Positions 46,254 to 54,236 of a DNA stretch of 64,000 nt are shown here, in pieces. Source of the stretch: Mycolicibacterium mucogenicum DSM 44124 (lineage in GTDB: Bacteria > Actinomycetota > Actinomycetes > Mycobacteriales > Mycobacteriaceae); NCBI RefSeq assembly GCF_005670685.2, contig NZ_CP062008.1, positions 5,332,001 to 5,396,000 on the forward strand. Reading direction: 5' to 3'. The first letter of the stretch is position 1. Each line of letters opens with the position of its first letter. The notes below the pieces were generated by a model that was not told where the DNA came from, ran no database searches, and was given only the letters and a program-made list of their open reading frames with translations. A program made the position numbers and the translations under genes.

Positions 46254-47267
46254 TTACGTGTAGGCGCGGATCCACACACCTCCTGCGCCGCCAGCTCGGC
46301 CGCCCACGTTTTGGACGTTGCGGCCACCCGCGCCACCGCCGGCCTGGTTGCCCACGGTGTTCGCAGCGGCCGCAGCCCCACCGGGATAGGTGACGCCGTT
46401 GAACGTGTAGTCGCCCGCGGCCCGGCCGGTGCTGCTGCCGGAGTTGTTGCTGTTCGAACCCTTGGGGCCGCCGGCGGCGGTCAGTAGTGCGGCGACAGTG
46501 GATGCTCCGCCAGCGCCACCGTCGGCGGCAGTCGCGCCGGCTGTGCCGCCAGCACCCACGGTCACGGCCAGCGTTGTCGCTCCGCCAAGGGAAGCCACGG
46601 TGACCGTCACTCCGGCCCACGTCCCGGCCTTGGCGCCGTTGGCCGTGTAGAAGCCAGTGCCCTGCGAGCCACCGCCGCCGCCGATTCCGACGATGTCGAG
46701 CTTGGTTGCCCACGACGGGATGTTGTAGGTGCCGCTCGCGGTGAACGGTGTGGTCTGGTCCATGACGACGTTGACCGACGGGGCCGGAGCGACCGCCGTC
46801 GCGGTTGCAGCCGGGGCCGCGGGCAGGCCGACTGTAGTTGTCGGGGCCGGTGCTATAACGGTCGCTACTGCTGGCGGTGCGGGCGCAGCCACGGTCACGC
46901 TCGGGACAGGTGCGACTGCGGTTCCCACGGCGGGCGGTGCGGGAAGAACGACATCGTTGCCAGTCATGACACCGGGTTCCGGCGCGACGGCAGTCGCAAC
47001 AGCGGGTGGGGCGGTAACCGACACCGACGTCGTGGGCGGCGGCGCCACGGCGTTCGCCACCGCTGGTGGAGCGGCCAGCCCAATGGCGACGGTTGGAGCC
47101 GGAGCGTTCGCGGCGGCGAAGGCAGCGGGTGGCGCCGTCAGGGTCACCCTGGTTGTCGGCGCGGGCGCGACAGCAGTCGCCACCGCCGGCGGGGCCAGCA
47201 CGGTGACGCCGTGGTCGCCCCACGGGATGGTGTTGCGGGTCCACCAGCCTTTGCGGGCAACCGCCAT
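46254..47267 (-). CDS. minor tail protein with Pro/Ala-rich tandem repeats and Gly-rich C-terminus
   Basis: 337 residues. After WWTRNTIPWGDHG come about seven imperfect repeats of ~20 residues built on APPAVATAVAPAPTT (residues 25-165). Then a domain FTASGTYNIPSWATKLDIVG leads into a Gly-rich sheet-like tail domain (GGGGGSQGTGF ... GGAGGRNVQNVGGR). The Gly-rich part resembles the C-terminus of the neighbouring 603-residue tail protein. A fibre or tail-tip adhesion role is likely. The ATG shares one base with the upstream stop. Confidence 0.75.
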   Translation of the reverse strand: MAVARKGWWTRNTIPWGDHGVTVLAPPAVATAVAPAPTTRVTLTAPPAAFAAANAPAPTVAIGLAAPPAVANAVAPPPTTSVSVTAPPAVATAVAPEPGVMTGNDVVLPAPPAVGTAVAPVPSVTVAAPAPPAVATVIAPAPTTTVGLPAAPAATATAVAPAPSVNVVMDQTTPFTASGTYNIPSWATKLDIVGIGGGGGSQGTGFYTANGAKAGTWAGVTVTVASLGGATTLAVTVGAGGTAGATAADGGAGGASTVAALLTAAGGPKGSNSNNSGSSTGRAAGDYTFNGVTYPGGAAAAANTVGNQAGGGAGGRNVQNVGGRAGGAGGVWIRAYT

Positions 47268-47608
47268 CAGTGAGCCTCGTCAAGCTCGTAGCCTGCGGCG
47301 GCCAGCGCGGTGGCGAAGTCGTCGCAGTCTGGTACCCGGACGAGCGGAGTCATGCCGTTGGCCGGGTCGCCGTCGGCGTCGAGCACGTTGGCATCGGCGT
47401 CGGACAGAAACACATCGGCGTGCGTCGGTAGCTGCACCACGTTGATCGGCAGTTTGATGCCCGTCAACGTCTCGATCGAACCCGCCACGTCGTACCGCGC
47501 GATGGTGACCAGCAGGAAGATGCCGTCAGGACCGTCGCCACAGTAATAGTGGTTGGTGGTCGGGCAATAGCGTGAAAGGCCTTGCCCGACAAGGGTTGCC
47601 GTAGTCAA
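47267..47608 (-). CDS. hypothetical prophage tail-region protein (TTG start)
   Basis: 113 residues. The start is set by a perfect AGGAGG (47615-47620 on the plus map) six bases before TTG 47608. The sequence has YCPTTNHYYCGDGPDGIFLL, then TLTGIKLPINVVQLPTHADV and an acidic C-terminus. It is placed between two tail protein genes. I do not recognise the family. Confidence 0.65.
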   Translation of the reverse strand: MTTATLVGQGLSRYCPTTNHYYCGDGPDGIFLLVTIARYDVAGSIETLTGIKLPINVVQLPTHADVFLSDADANVLDADGDPANGMTPLVRVPDCDDFATALAAAGYELDEAH

Positions 47609-47622
47609 TGCACGCCTCCTGG

Positions 47623-49434
47623 CTATCGGGTGAGGATGAATACGACACCGATGGCGCCCGCGCCGCCAGCGCCGACCTGGTTCACGGTGCCGTTGCAGTT
47701 GCCGCCCGCGCCGCCGCCGCCGCCGGGGTATCCGCCGTCGCCGCCGTTGCCGCCGACGTTGAGTGACTGGACCGCGGCGCCGCCGCCACCGCCGCCACCG
47801 CCGCCGCACTTGGTGGCCGAGCCCGCCGACACTGACCCGCCCGGCTGGCCAGGTGTGCCCCAGACTCCGTTGTTGCCGCCAGGCAGGCCGCCGGCACCGA
47901 GCGCCGAGGACTCGCCCGCAGTAGGAAGGTCGCGGCCGGTTCCCATGCCACCGCCGTTGCCGCCGCGGCCCGGGGTCGAGCTGGTCGGGGTGTAGCCGAG
48001 GGGTCCGGCGATGCTGCCGACGGTGCCCAGATCGGGCGAGGCGAGGACCACTGTCCCCGTGTGCGGCGTGGTTGTATTCGCCACGCGCACATACGATTTG
48101 TTTCCCTGCGTGCCGATTTGCGTGTCGAGCGCGGTGACACCGGTGAGGTCGACGGGTTGGGCGATGTAGGAGCCGCTGCGGCCGCCGATGCGGCCGATGG
48201 TGCTGGCGTTGTTGGTGCCTCCTTGGCCTTGTTCGCCGCCGCCGATGGTGATGATGATGCATTCGGTGTGTGACGGCACAGGCCAGTTGGTCTCGTTGGC
48301 GGTGACGGTATGCACGTTGTAGCCGTTGAGGACCGCGTCTTTGATGGATTCGACGGTCTGCTGTACCTGCGAGGCGGAACCCTCGCCGTCGGAGCGGCCG
48401 AACCAGGTGTTGAAGAACGCCTTGAACTTGTTGCCGGAGTCGGTGACGAAGTCTTCGAATCCTTCGACCGCGGCCTTCGGAATATTGGTCAGGGCGTGGA
48501 TGACATCAGCATCGGTGTGTCCAGAACCACTGAAGCCCAACGCATTACAGATCGCGTCGCGGATGGTCTGCCCGGCCGCTGCCAGTGCGTCGGTCAGTCC
48601 GTCGACGAGGTTTTGTGGCAGTTTGTCTGGCTTCGTCGCACGCGGCGCGCCGAACCACACGGTGCCCGCCGTCGCGCCAGCGGTGACGGTGAGCCGGATC
48701 GATATCCGGTCCCACGCGTCCCCTGCCTGCCGGGTGATGAACCCGCTGAGCGTGGTCCAGTCCAGTGCCGGCCCGGAGGGCTGGTGGACCGCGAAGTCTC
48801 CACCGGCCACCTCCGTGTCGCCGTTCCATCCGATCCAGGACAGGCGAATTGGTGAACCGTTCGGCGCGGTGACGCCGGTGTACTTGATCTTGACTGAGGC
48901 GTCGACCTTGCGGCCGACGTCGAGCAGGATACGTTCGGAAATCAGCTCGTGGAGGGTGCCGCTGAGGGTGGTGCGCACGGACCCGATTGCCCCGGGCGGC
49001 TCCACGCCGGGGTCGTAAACCCAGGTGGATTCGCCCACGAGTGACTCTGCAGAGATGAAGTCCGCCAGCAGATTTGGCGTGGATGCAGTGATCGCGCCGA
49101 TCGGAATGTTGTTCAGCCACGACATCGGGTTGAGGAACGTGGACATGATCTGCTGCCACGCCTGTTCGGGTGAGGGCAGGTGGAGCATGTCGAGCGCCTG
49201 GCCGATCAGCGACTCGACAAATTGCCGCAGGCCATTAAGGCCGCCCTGGATGCCACTGAGCAGGTCAGCCAGGACCGACAGGTCGACGCCGGTCAGTTGC
49301 TTGAGGCCTTCGATCCACTCGGCGAACATCTTCGCCAAATCCGGCTTCTGCATGCGCGGCAGGGTCTGGTCGAGCCGCTCGACCGGGTTGTGCGTGACCT
49401 GCGCGTGGCGGCCGAGGTCAATCGACGCTGGCAT
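47623..49434 (-). CDS. minor tail protein with Gly-rich C-terminal domain
   Basis: 603 residues. The N-terminal helical part (ERLDQTLPRMQKPDLAKMF) and a carbohydrate-module-like middle (TLSGTLHELISERILLDVGR, LSWIGWNGDTEV) lead to a C-terminal Gly-rich domain (residues about 400-600) with GGGGGGGGGAA and GGYPGGGGGAGG. Such proteins form tail-tip or fibre structures in mycobacteriophages. It overlaps the upstream small gene by 17 bases. Confidence 0.8.
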   Translation of the reverse strand: MPASIDLGRHAQVTHNPVERLDQTLPRMQKPDLAKMFAEWIEGLKQLTGVDLSVLADLLSGIQGGLNGLRQFVESLIGQALDMLHLPSPEQAWQQIMSTFLNPMSWLNNIPIGAITASTPNLLADFISAESLVGESTWVYDPGVEPPGAIGSVRTTLSGTLHELISERILLDVGRKVDASVKIKYTGVTAPNGSPIRLSWIGWNGDTEVAGGDFAVHQPSGPALDWTTLSGFITRQAGDAWDRISIRLTVTAGATAGTVWFGAPRATKPDKLPQNLVDGLTDALAAAGQTIRDAICNALGFSGSGHTDADVIHALTNIPKAAVEGFEDFVTDSGNKFKAFFNTWFGRSDGEGSASQVQQTVESIKDAVLNGYNVHTVTANETNWPVPSHTECIIITIGGGEQGQGGTNNASTIGRIGGRSGSYIAQPVDLTGVTALDTQIGTQGNKSYVRVANTTTPHTGTVVLASPDLGTVGSIAGPLGYTPTSSTPGRGGNGGGMGTGRDLPTAGESSALGAGGLPGGNNGVWGTPGQPGGSVSAGSATKCGGGGGGGGGAAVQSLNVGGNGGDGGYPGGGGGAGGNCNGTVNQVGAGGAGAIGVVFILTR

Positions 49435-49699
49435 GCGGCTCTCTCATCGCGACCCCGCGGAACAGGCGCCAACGGAAGTCGGCCGCCGGCCGGTGCAGCA
49501 CTTCACGTTCGGTCTGCGGGGATACCTCCGATGGGTCCAGGTCGCCGAGGTCCTCGAATTCGGTGATTACGAGGTACTCCGAGGCGGCCTCTCGGTCGAA
49601 CGATTCACGGGTCAGCCACACCAGCGTGGCGTCGTCTTCGTCGGTGTGCTGGTCGACCAGCACTGGCACGACGGTCTTGAGTTCGCGTTGGTAGGCCAT
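49418..49699 (-). CDS. small tail-region protein of unknown function
   Basis: 93 residues, acidic (VDQHTDEDDATLVWLTRESF, ITEFEDLGDLDPSEVSP). Its position between two minor tail genes, with overlaps on both sides, suggests a structural or assembly role. No family is recognised. Confidence 0.6.
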   Translation of the reverse strand: MAYQRELKTVVPVLVDQHTDEDDATLVWLTRESFDREAASEYLVITEFEDLGDLDPSEVSPQTEREVLHRPAADFRWRLFRGVAMREPHASVD

Positions 49700-50751
49700 C
49701 AGACCTCGATGAGCTGGCAGACCAGCTGGGCGTCGGTGCGGTTGAAGCTGTACAAGCCGAGCAGTCCGTCGTTGACGAGGTTCACGTTGATCGTCTGCTG
49801 CTCGCCGGCATTGATCAATGCGACTTCGTTATCCATCGTCATCGCATCGGTCGGCGCTCCTGGCCGCGAAAAGTGCGGCAACAGAATGGTTTCCTGTGCG
49901 ATGGTGCCCTTGCCGCGGCCGATGACCTGGCCGCTGGTCGCGTCGCCGAGTCGGACCTCCGCGCCGATCTTGAACGGATCGGTGATGTTGAGATCGACAC
50001 CGAACGCCTTGAAGTGCCCCCACACGAACGGCTTGCACGCGAAGTCGGGAACCGGCAGTTGGTAGGACAGAATCCTGATGCGGCCGTTGATGATCGCGTT
50101 GACGTTGGTGAATGCCGACTCAGGAATGGAGAACGCGATAATTCGCTTGCCGAGGAAGCTCGACGGTTTCCACTTGCCGTCTTCCTCATCCCACATCGGG
50201 ACGTCTTTGTCGGTCGGCGGCAGCGTGTTGTCGTAGTCGAGGGCATCGCGGATCGCTGCGGCCGGGCCGGGGATACCGCGGGGCGCGGCGATCTTGAAGT
50301 GCAGGTGTGGATTGAGCGCCGTGCCCGACGGCTCGACGGAGCTCTCTTCGCCCGGTGCGATGAGCTCGATGCTGAACGACATCTGCGGCACCGGACCAGG
50401 ACGTCCCGGGTATCCCGCTGGGCGCGTGACGAATTCAGTGCCCATCCAGACGTACAGCATGTCGCCGATCCACCACGTATCGCCTTTGTCGTCGACACCG
50501 AGATCGGTCGGCAACTGCGTGGGCGCGGTGATCGTCGGGTCGATGTGCAGGTTCACCACCGGGGACGGCATGCCCGGTTCGCCTCGATCGCCCTTGAGCA
50601 CCGGGACGGTCATGACGATGTCATCACCGACACCCTCGAAGGTGCACGTGCGCAGGCCGGGCACTTCGCCGTCGGACACGACACCGAAGACGTGCATCGT
50701 GTTCAGCCAGTCCATCAAGTGCACCGGCTGGCCGGGAAGTGGTGTGCTCAC
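49699..50751 (-). CDS. minor tail protein with collagen-like motifs
   Basis: 350 residues. Short collagen-like stretches (GDRGEPGMP, GYPGRPGPVP, GIPGPA) alternate with beta-rich segments (WWIGDMLYVWMG, FSIELIAPGEE). The C-terminal half (INGRIRILSYQLPVPDF ... FNRTDAQLVCQLIEV) is a globular domain. A tail-fibre or baseplate function is likely. The start overlaps the upstream stop by four bases. Confidence 0.75.
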   Translation of the reverse strand: MSTPLPGQPVHLMDWLNTMHVFGVVSDGEVPGLRTCTFEGVGDDIVMTVPVLKGDRGEPGMPSPVVNLHIDPTITAPTQLPTDLGVDDKGDTWWIGDMLYVWMGTEFVTRPAGYPGRPGPVPQMSFSIELIAPGEESSVEPSGTALNPHLHFKIAAPRGIPGPAAAIRDALDYDNTLPPTDKDVPMWDEEDGKWKPSSFLGKRIIAFSIPESAFTNVNAIINGRIRILSYQLPVPDFACKPFVWGHFKAFGVDLNITDPFKIGAEVRLGDATSGQVIGRGKGTIAQETILLPHFSRPGAPTDAMTMDNEVALINAGEQQTINVNLVNDGLLGLYSFNRTDAQLVCQLIEV

Positions 50752-51122
50752 GAGCAGTCTCCTTTGATCTTGGTTTGGGTGTGCCAGGGCGCCAGCTCGT
50801 CGAGATCGGGCAACTCAGGCGGCGGCGGGATGGGGCCGACCGCCGAGATCGGCTCTGGCGCATCGGGATCGTCGGGTGCATCGACGGGCACCCAGTCGAC
50901 GACGCCGGCCAGTTGGCCGGGCCGGTCGGGGATGCCGCGGCGCTTGATGATCGCCTTGTCCGGGTAGACGTCCGCGCCGGCGCGAGCGAGGTGGAAGGCG
51001 AACGCAACCCGCTGGTCGTCGGTCAGGAACAACACCTCGCCGCGCGGTCCGCGCGCGAAAGCCAGTGCGTCGGTAAGACGAGCAGCCGCGTCGAGCAGCC
51101 GTCGCGCAACAGGGTCGGTCAT
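50748..51122 (-). CDS. tail-region protein of unknown function
   Basis: 124 residues from ATG 51122 (MTDPVARRLLDAAARLTDAL). The C-terminal part is Pro/Asp-rich (VPVDAPDDPDAPEPISAVG). It lies in the minor tail cluster. Its ends overlap the genes on both sides by four bases. The function is unknown. Confidence 0.65.
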   Translation of the reverse strand: MTDPVARRLLDAAARLTDALAFARGPRGEVLFLTDDQRVAFAFHLARAGADVYPDKAIIKRRGIPDRPGQLAGVVDWVPVDAPDDPDAPEPISAVGPIPPPPELPDLDELAPWHTQTKIKGDCS

Positions 51123-51343
51123 CGGGCCGCGTGCTCGCGTGGCTTGCCGATGATCTGCACGTCTTTGGCGATCACGAAGCACTCGAATTTGACGAGGGTT
51201 TCGGTTTCGCCCTCGCCCAACGGTTCGGTGGTTGGCCCGCCTTCGGCGATCCAGTACGGCACGGGTTCGCCGTCGATCTCGACGACGTTGCGAACGTGGT
51301 CGATCACGACCCGTTCCGGTTGGCAACTTTTCGGTCGTTCCAT
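51119..51343 (-). CDS. small tail-region protein of unknown function
   Basis: 74 residues (MERPKSCQPERVVIDHVRNV, then VEIDGEPVPYWIAEGG). It is compact, with beta strands and VKFECFVIAKDVQIIGKP near the end. It follows the Gp37-like gene after 70 bases. I do not recognise the family. Confidence 0.6.
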   Translation of the reverse strand: MERPKSCQPERVVIDHVRNVVEIDGEPVPYWIAEGGPTTEPLGEGETETLVKFECFVIAKDVQIIGKPREHAAR

Positions 51344-51413
51344 TGGGTTCTCCTTGGCATGGCAAGTAGCCCCGTCACCAAATTCGGTGCGGGGCAGTTG
51401 AACTAGTTGTCAG

Positions 51414-53129
51414 CTAGACGACGGCTGCGCCGCCGATGAGCGACCCGATCGCGTTCCAGCCGTCGGCGAGCGCCTTCATCCCGGCTTCGAACGGGTCGTG
51501 GTCACGGGCCTTGCCGATCGTCAAACCCAGTGCGAGGGGCTGCTTTTCAGCGATCGACCACTTGCCGCCGCGGACCTGGTCGACGTAGTAGATGCTGTCG
51601 ATTTCCCACATGCCGCGGTCACCGACGACGTAGTCGAAGCCGTAGACATGTGGACGTCCGTCGCGGGTCGTCATGGTGAACGACACCTTCGGGCTCGTCT
51701 TGTGCAGACCCTGGCGGATCGTCAGCGCGGCCGAGACCACCCAGGCGAATCCGTTGCCTGACTCGACGTGATCGATGAGCGCGTAGTCGTTCATCCACAT
51801 CGCCACTTTGGGATTGGTGAACTTCTGCCAAGCGAAGAACATGTCGTCGAGCTGGCCCTGGTAGATGTTGTCCAGGCCCGACGACCCCGGCTGCTGGTAT
51901 GCCGAGCCCGGGTACGGGATCACCTGTTCCAGCTGAGCCAACCCGTAGCGGATCCCAAAAGTGATGCCCTGGTTCAAAATCGTCGGGCTGTGACCACCGG
52001 TCCAGACCGTGGTGGCGGTGCCGCGCTGCATCCGGTGCTGCGAAGTGATGATTCCGGAGTACTTGCACTCCCGCCACACCAGCGAGGGCTTCTCTGGTGC
52101 GACGCCGAACAGGCGGCGGAAGAACGGGTCGGTGATGCCGTCGCCGTCGCGGTCCAGCGGCAGGATGATTTCGGTGATTGTGTCGTCGAGGACTGCGCCG
52201 ATCGCGTCCAGGGCGCCATCGAAGGCGGTGCCCGTGGGTCCGGTGACGCCGTCGCGCCGCTCGAATGCGAGCACCACGCAGTTTCGTGAGGGACGTGCGT
52301 TCTTCTCTCCGACGATCGCAGCCAGCTCCGGGTGCGGCGATGTGGCGTCCTCTTCGAGCCACAGGTAGTCGATCAGGCCGACGCCGGTGTCCTCGCCGAT
52401 TGGGGCGTGGATGTCGTGCAGCATCTGTGCTTTCGCCGCGATCGGCACGATGCGGGTGCCGTCGAGGATCGGGTTGACGAACTGCACCTGGATGGGCCAG
52501 TGCAGGGGTGAGAGGTTGCCGGCCCTGGTGGTCAGCCAGTGCACCGGGTCGGCCCACGACGTCGGCAGCGCGAGGAACGGCCAGAAGGTCCGGAGCAGGT
52601 TGAGGAACGTGGTGAACGCCAGGCCCGACCGCGCGTTCTGCACCCAGAGCCAGGCCTTCAGCGGTTGGAATTCCGGCGCCGACACTGGTGTCGGAATCAG
52701 CGCGATGTGCTTGGCGTGCTCACGCAGGCTGATCAACTCGAGGTCGACCCAGTGGGTACCGTCCTCATCCTTGACCGCGACGATCGACTGAATCCGATAG
52801 CCCAAGCGTGTTTTCCACGACCGGATGTTCGGGTTGAGGTCGATCGCCAGGTGTAGGTCTTCGACATACCTGGTGCCGCGGGCCATGAGATCGGCCAGCC
52901 AATCATCGCGCCGGACGCGGATTTTGCCGACACCGGTGTCGTCCCACAGCCGTTCCCAGTCGCCCTGGCGGACCTGTCCGCGCAGCGTGCCGAGGTACTG
53001 CAGCCGCTTGTCGAGCACCCGCAGCAGCGGCGGCTGCTTGCCGGCGCGGTGCCACATCTCGCGGCGGCCGTCGAGCAGCCGGTACTTGGCGATCGGATCA
53101 GTTGGTGCCGTGATGATCCGACGAGCCAT
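51414..53129 (-). CDS. minor tail protein, Gp37-like (ReqiPepy6 type)
   Basis: 571 residues. The N-terminal RLLDGRREMWHRAG, then LRVLDKRLQYLGTLRG, and the large beta/helical middle (GIRYGLAQLEQVIPYPGSAY) match the Gp37-like tail proteins of actinophages, which are thought to be part of the baseplate or tail tip. It directly follows the preceding minor tail gene with no gap (53129/53130). Confidence 0.8.
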   Translation of the reverse strand: MARRIITAPTDPIAKYRLLDGRREMWHRAGKQPPLLRVLDKRLQYLGTLRGQVRQGDWERLWDDTGVGKIRVRRDDWLADLMARGTRYVEDLHLAIDLNPNIRSWKTRLGYRIQSIVAVKDEDGTHWVDLELISLREHAKHIALIPTPVSAPEFQPLKAWLWVQNARSGLAFTTFLNLLRTFWPFLALPTSWADPVHWLTTRAGNLSPLHWPIQVQFVNPILDGTRIVPIAAKAQMLHDIHAPIGEDTGVGLIDYLWLEEDATSPHPELAAIVGEKNARPSRNCVVLAFERRDGVTGPTGTAFDGALDAIGAVLDDTITEIILPLDRDGDGITDPFFRRLFGVAPEKPSLVWRECKYSGIITSQHRMQRGTATTVWTGGHSPTILNQGITFGIRYGLAQLEQVIPYPGSAYQQPGSSGLDNIYQGQLDDMFFAWQKFTNPKVAMWMNDYALIDHVESGNGFAWVVSAALTIRQGLHKTSPKVSFTMTTRDGRPHVYGFDYVVGDRGMWEIDSIYYVDQVRGGKWSIAEKQPLALGLTIGKARDHDPFEAGMKALADGWNAIGSLIGGAAVV

Positions 53130-54236
53130 CTAGAACACCCCGCCGCGGTACCACTGCGACATGACCATCGTGATCTTCCCGGCTGGATTCGTGTGCGTCA
53201 CTTTGACGTTCGCCATCTGCTGAGACGGGATCGGCGACATGAACCCGATGCCGCCCGGGATCCGGCGTCCGATCGGCACCCCGGCCTCGGCGTTGGTGAT
53301 ATCGCCGAGCAGGAAGTCGAGGATGTCGCTGTTGCGGATCAGCTTCCACAACGCGGTGTCGATCGGATCGTGCTCGGAGGTCAGCGTCCGGGCGGACGGG
53401 TCGGTGTCGACCAGGATCATGCCGTCCTGCGGTCTGATCTTCGGCAGCTTCACGATCCGGTCGGTCATGCCGTCCTGGATCGTGACGTCGCCGGCGCCTT
53501 CGACGATGAACTTGGGCCACTGCTCGATGTCGCCCTTGTTGGGCAGGCGGAGGATTCCGTGGTTGCGGCCGTTGATGATCGCGTTGGCTTCGTCGTTGCG
53601 CCACTCCCGCGTCAGTGCTCGCTTCGAGTAGAACGGGAATGGTGAGTGGATCGTGATGGTCGACTGAATCGCGTTGTTGCCGAAGGCATGCGGGTCGAGC
53701 TCGATAGTGTCGTAGTTCGGCTCACCGATACGCACACGACGCCAATGCCACCCGTCGTAGCGGGTGAACTCGCCCCAGAATCCGGCGGGCAGTTCCGCAT
53801 CCTCGGGCCAGTCGCGCCACCACTGCGACCGAATCTGCTCGAACGCGACGCCGGTGTCCGGATAGCGCAGCCGCGAAACCTCGTTGATATGCGGCCCCAT
53901 GTGCACCGCGGCGCTGATGACGGACTTGTTCCAGTCGGTGCGCTCGTGCTCTTCGCCGAGCATCCACGGGCCGGAGCTGTAGAGCTGCTCGAACGACGAG
54001 CTCGTGACGCCCTTCAGGCCGGGTGCAAGGACGACACCGCGGTTGCCTTTCCAGCTGCCCGCGAGGTTGTAGATGCGCTGGCCATCGGGCGAGACGTAGA
54101 CGACTTTCGTCTGTTCGGCGCGCAGCTGGCGCCCGAACGGTCCCATGTCCCGGTCGGTCCACATCGCAAACGATGGCTCTTCGGCGCGGTCGAGGATCGG
54201 GTCGTACTTCAGCCACTTGCTGGTGCCCGCGGTCAT
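53130..54236 (-). CDS. minor tail protein (distal tail/Dit-like)
   Basis: 368 residues from ATG 54236, whose start overlaps the tape-measure stop as ATGA. The sequence (TSKWLKYDPILDRAEEPSFA, then WRRVRIGEPNYDTIELDPHA and STITIHSPFPFYSKRALT) resembles the phage tail family directly downstream of the tape measure gene, that is, the distal tail protein that joins tube and tip. The assignment is by position and general pattern. Confidence 0.78.
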   Translation of the reverse strand: MTAGTSKWLKYDPILDRAEEPSFAMWTDRDMGPFGRQLRAEQTKVVYVSPDGQRIYNLAGSWKGNRGVVLAPGLKGVTSSSFEQLYSSGPWMLGEEHERTDWNKSVISAAVHMGPHINEVSRLRYPDTGVAFEQIRSQWWRDWPEDAELPAGFWGEFTRYDGWHWRRVRIGEPNYDTIELDPHAFGNNAIQSTITIHSPFPFYSKRALTREWRNDEANAIINGRNHGILRLPNKGDIEQWPKFIVEGAGDVTIQDGMTDRIVKLPKIRPQDGMILVDTDPSARTLTSEHDPIDTALWKLIRNSDILDFLLGDITNAEAGVPIGRRIPGGIGFMSPIPSQQMANVKVTHTNPAGKITMVMSQWYRGGVF

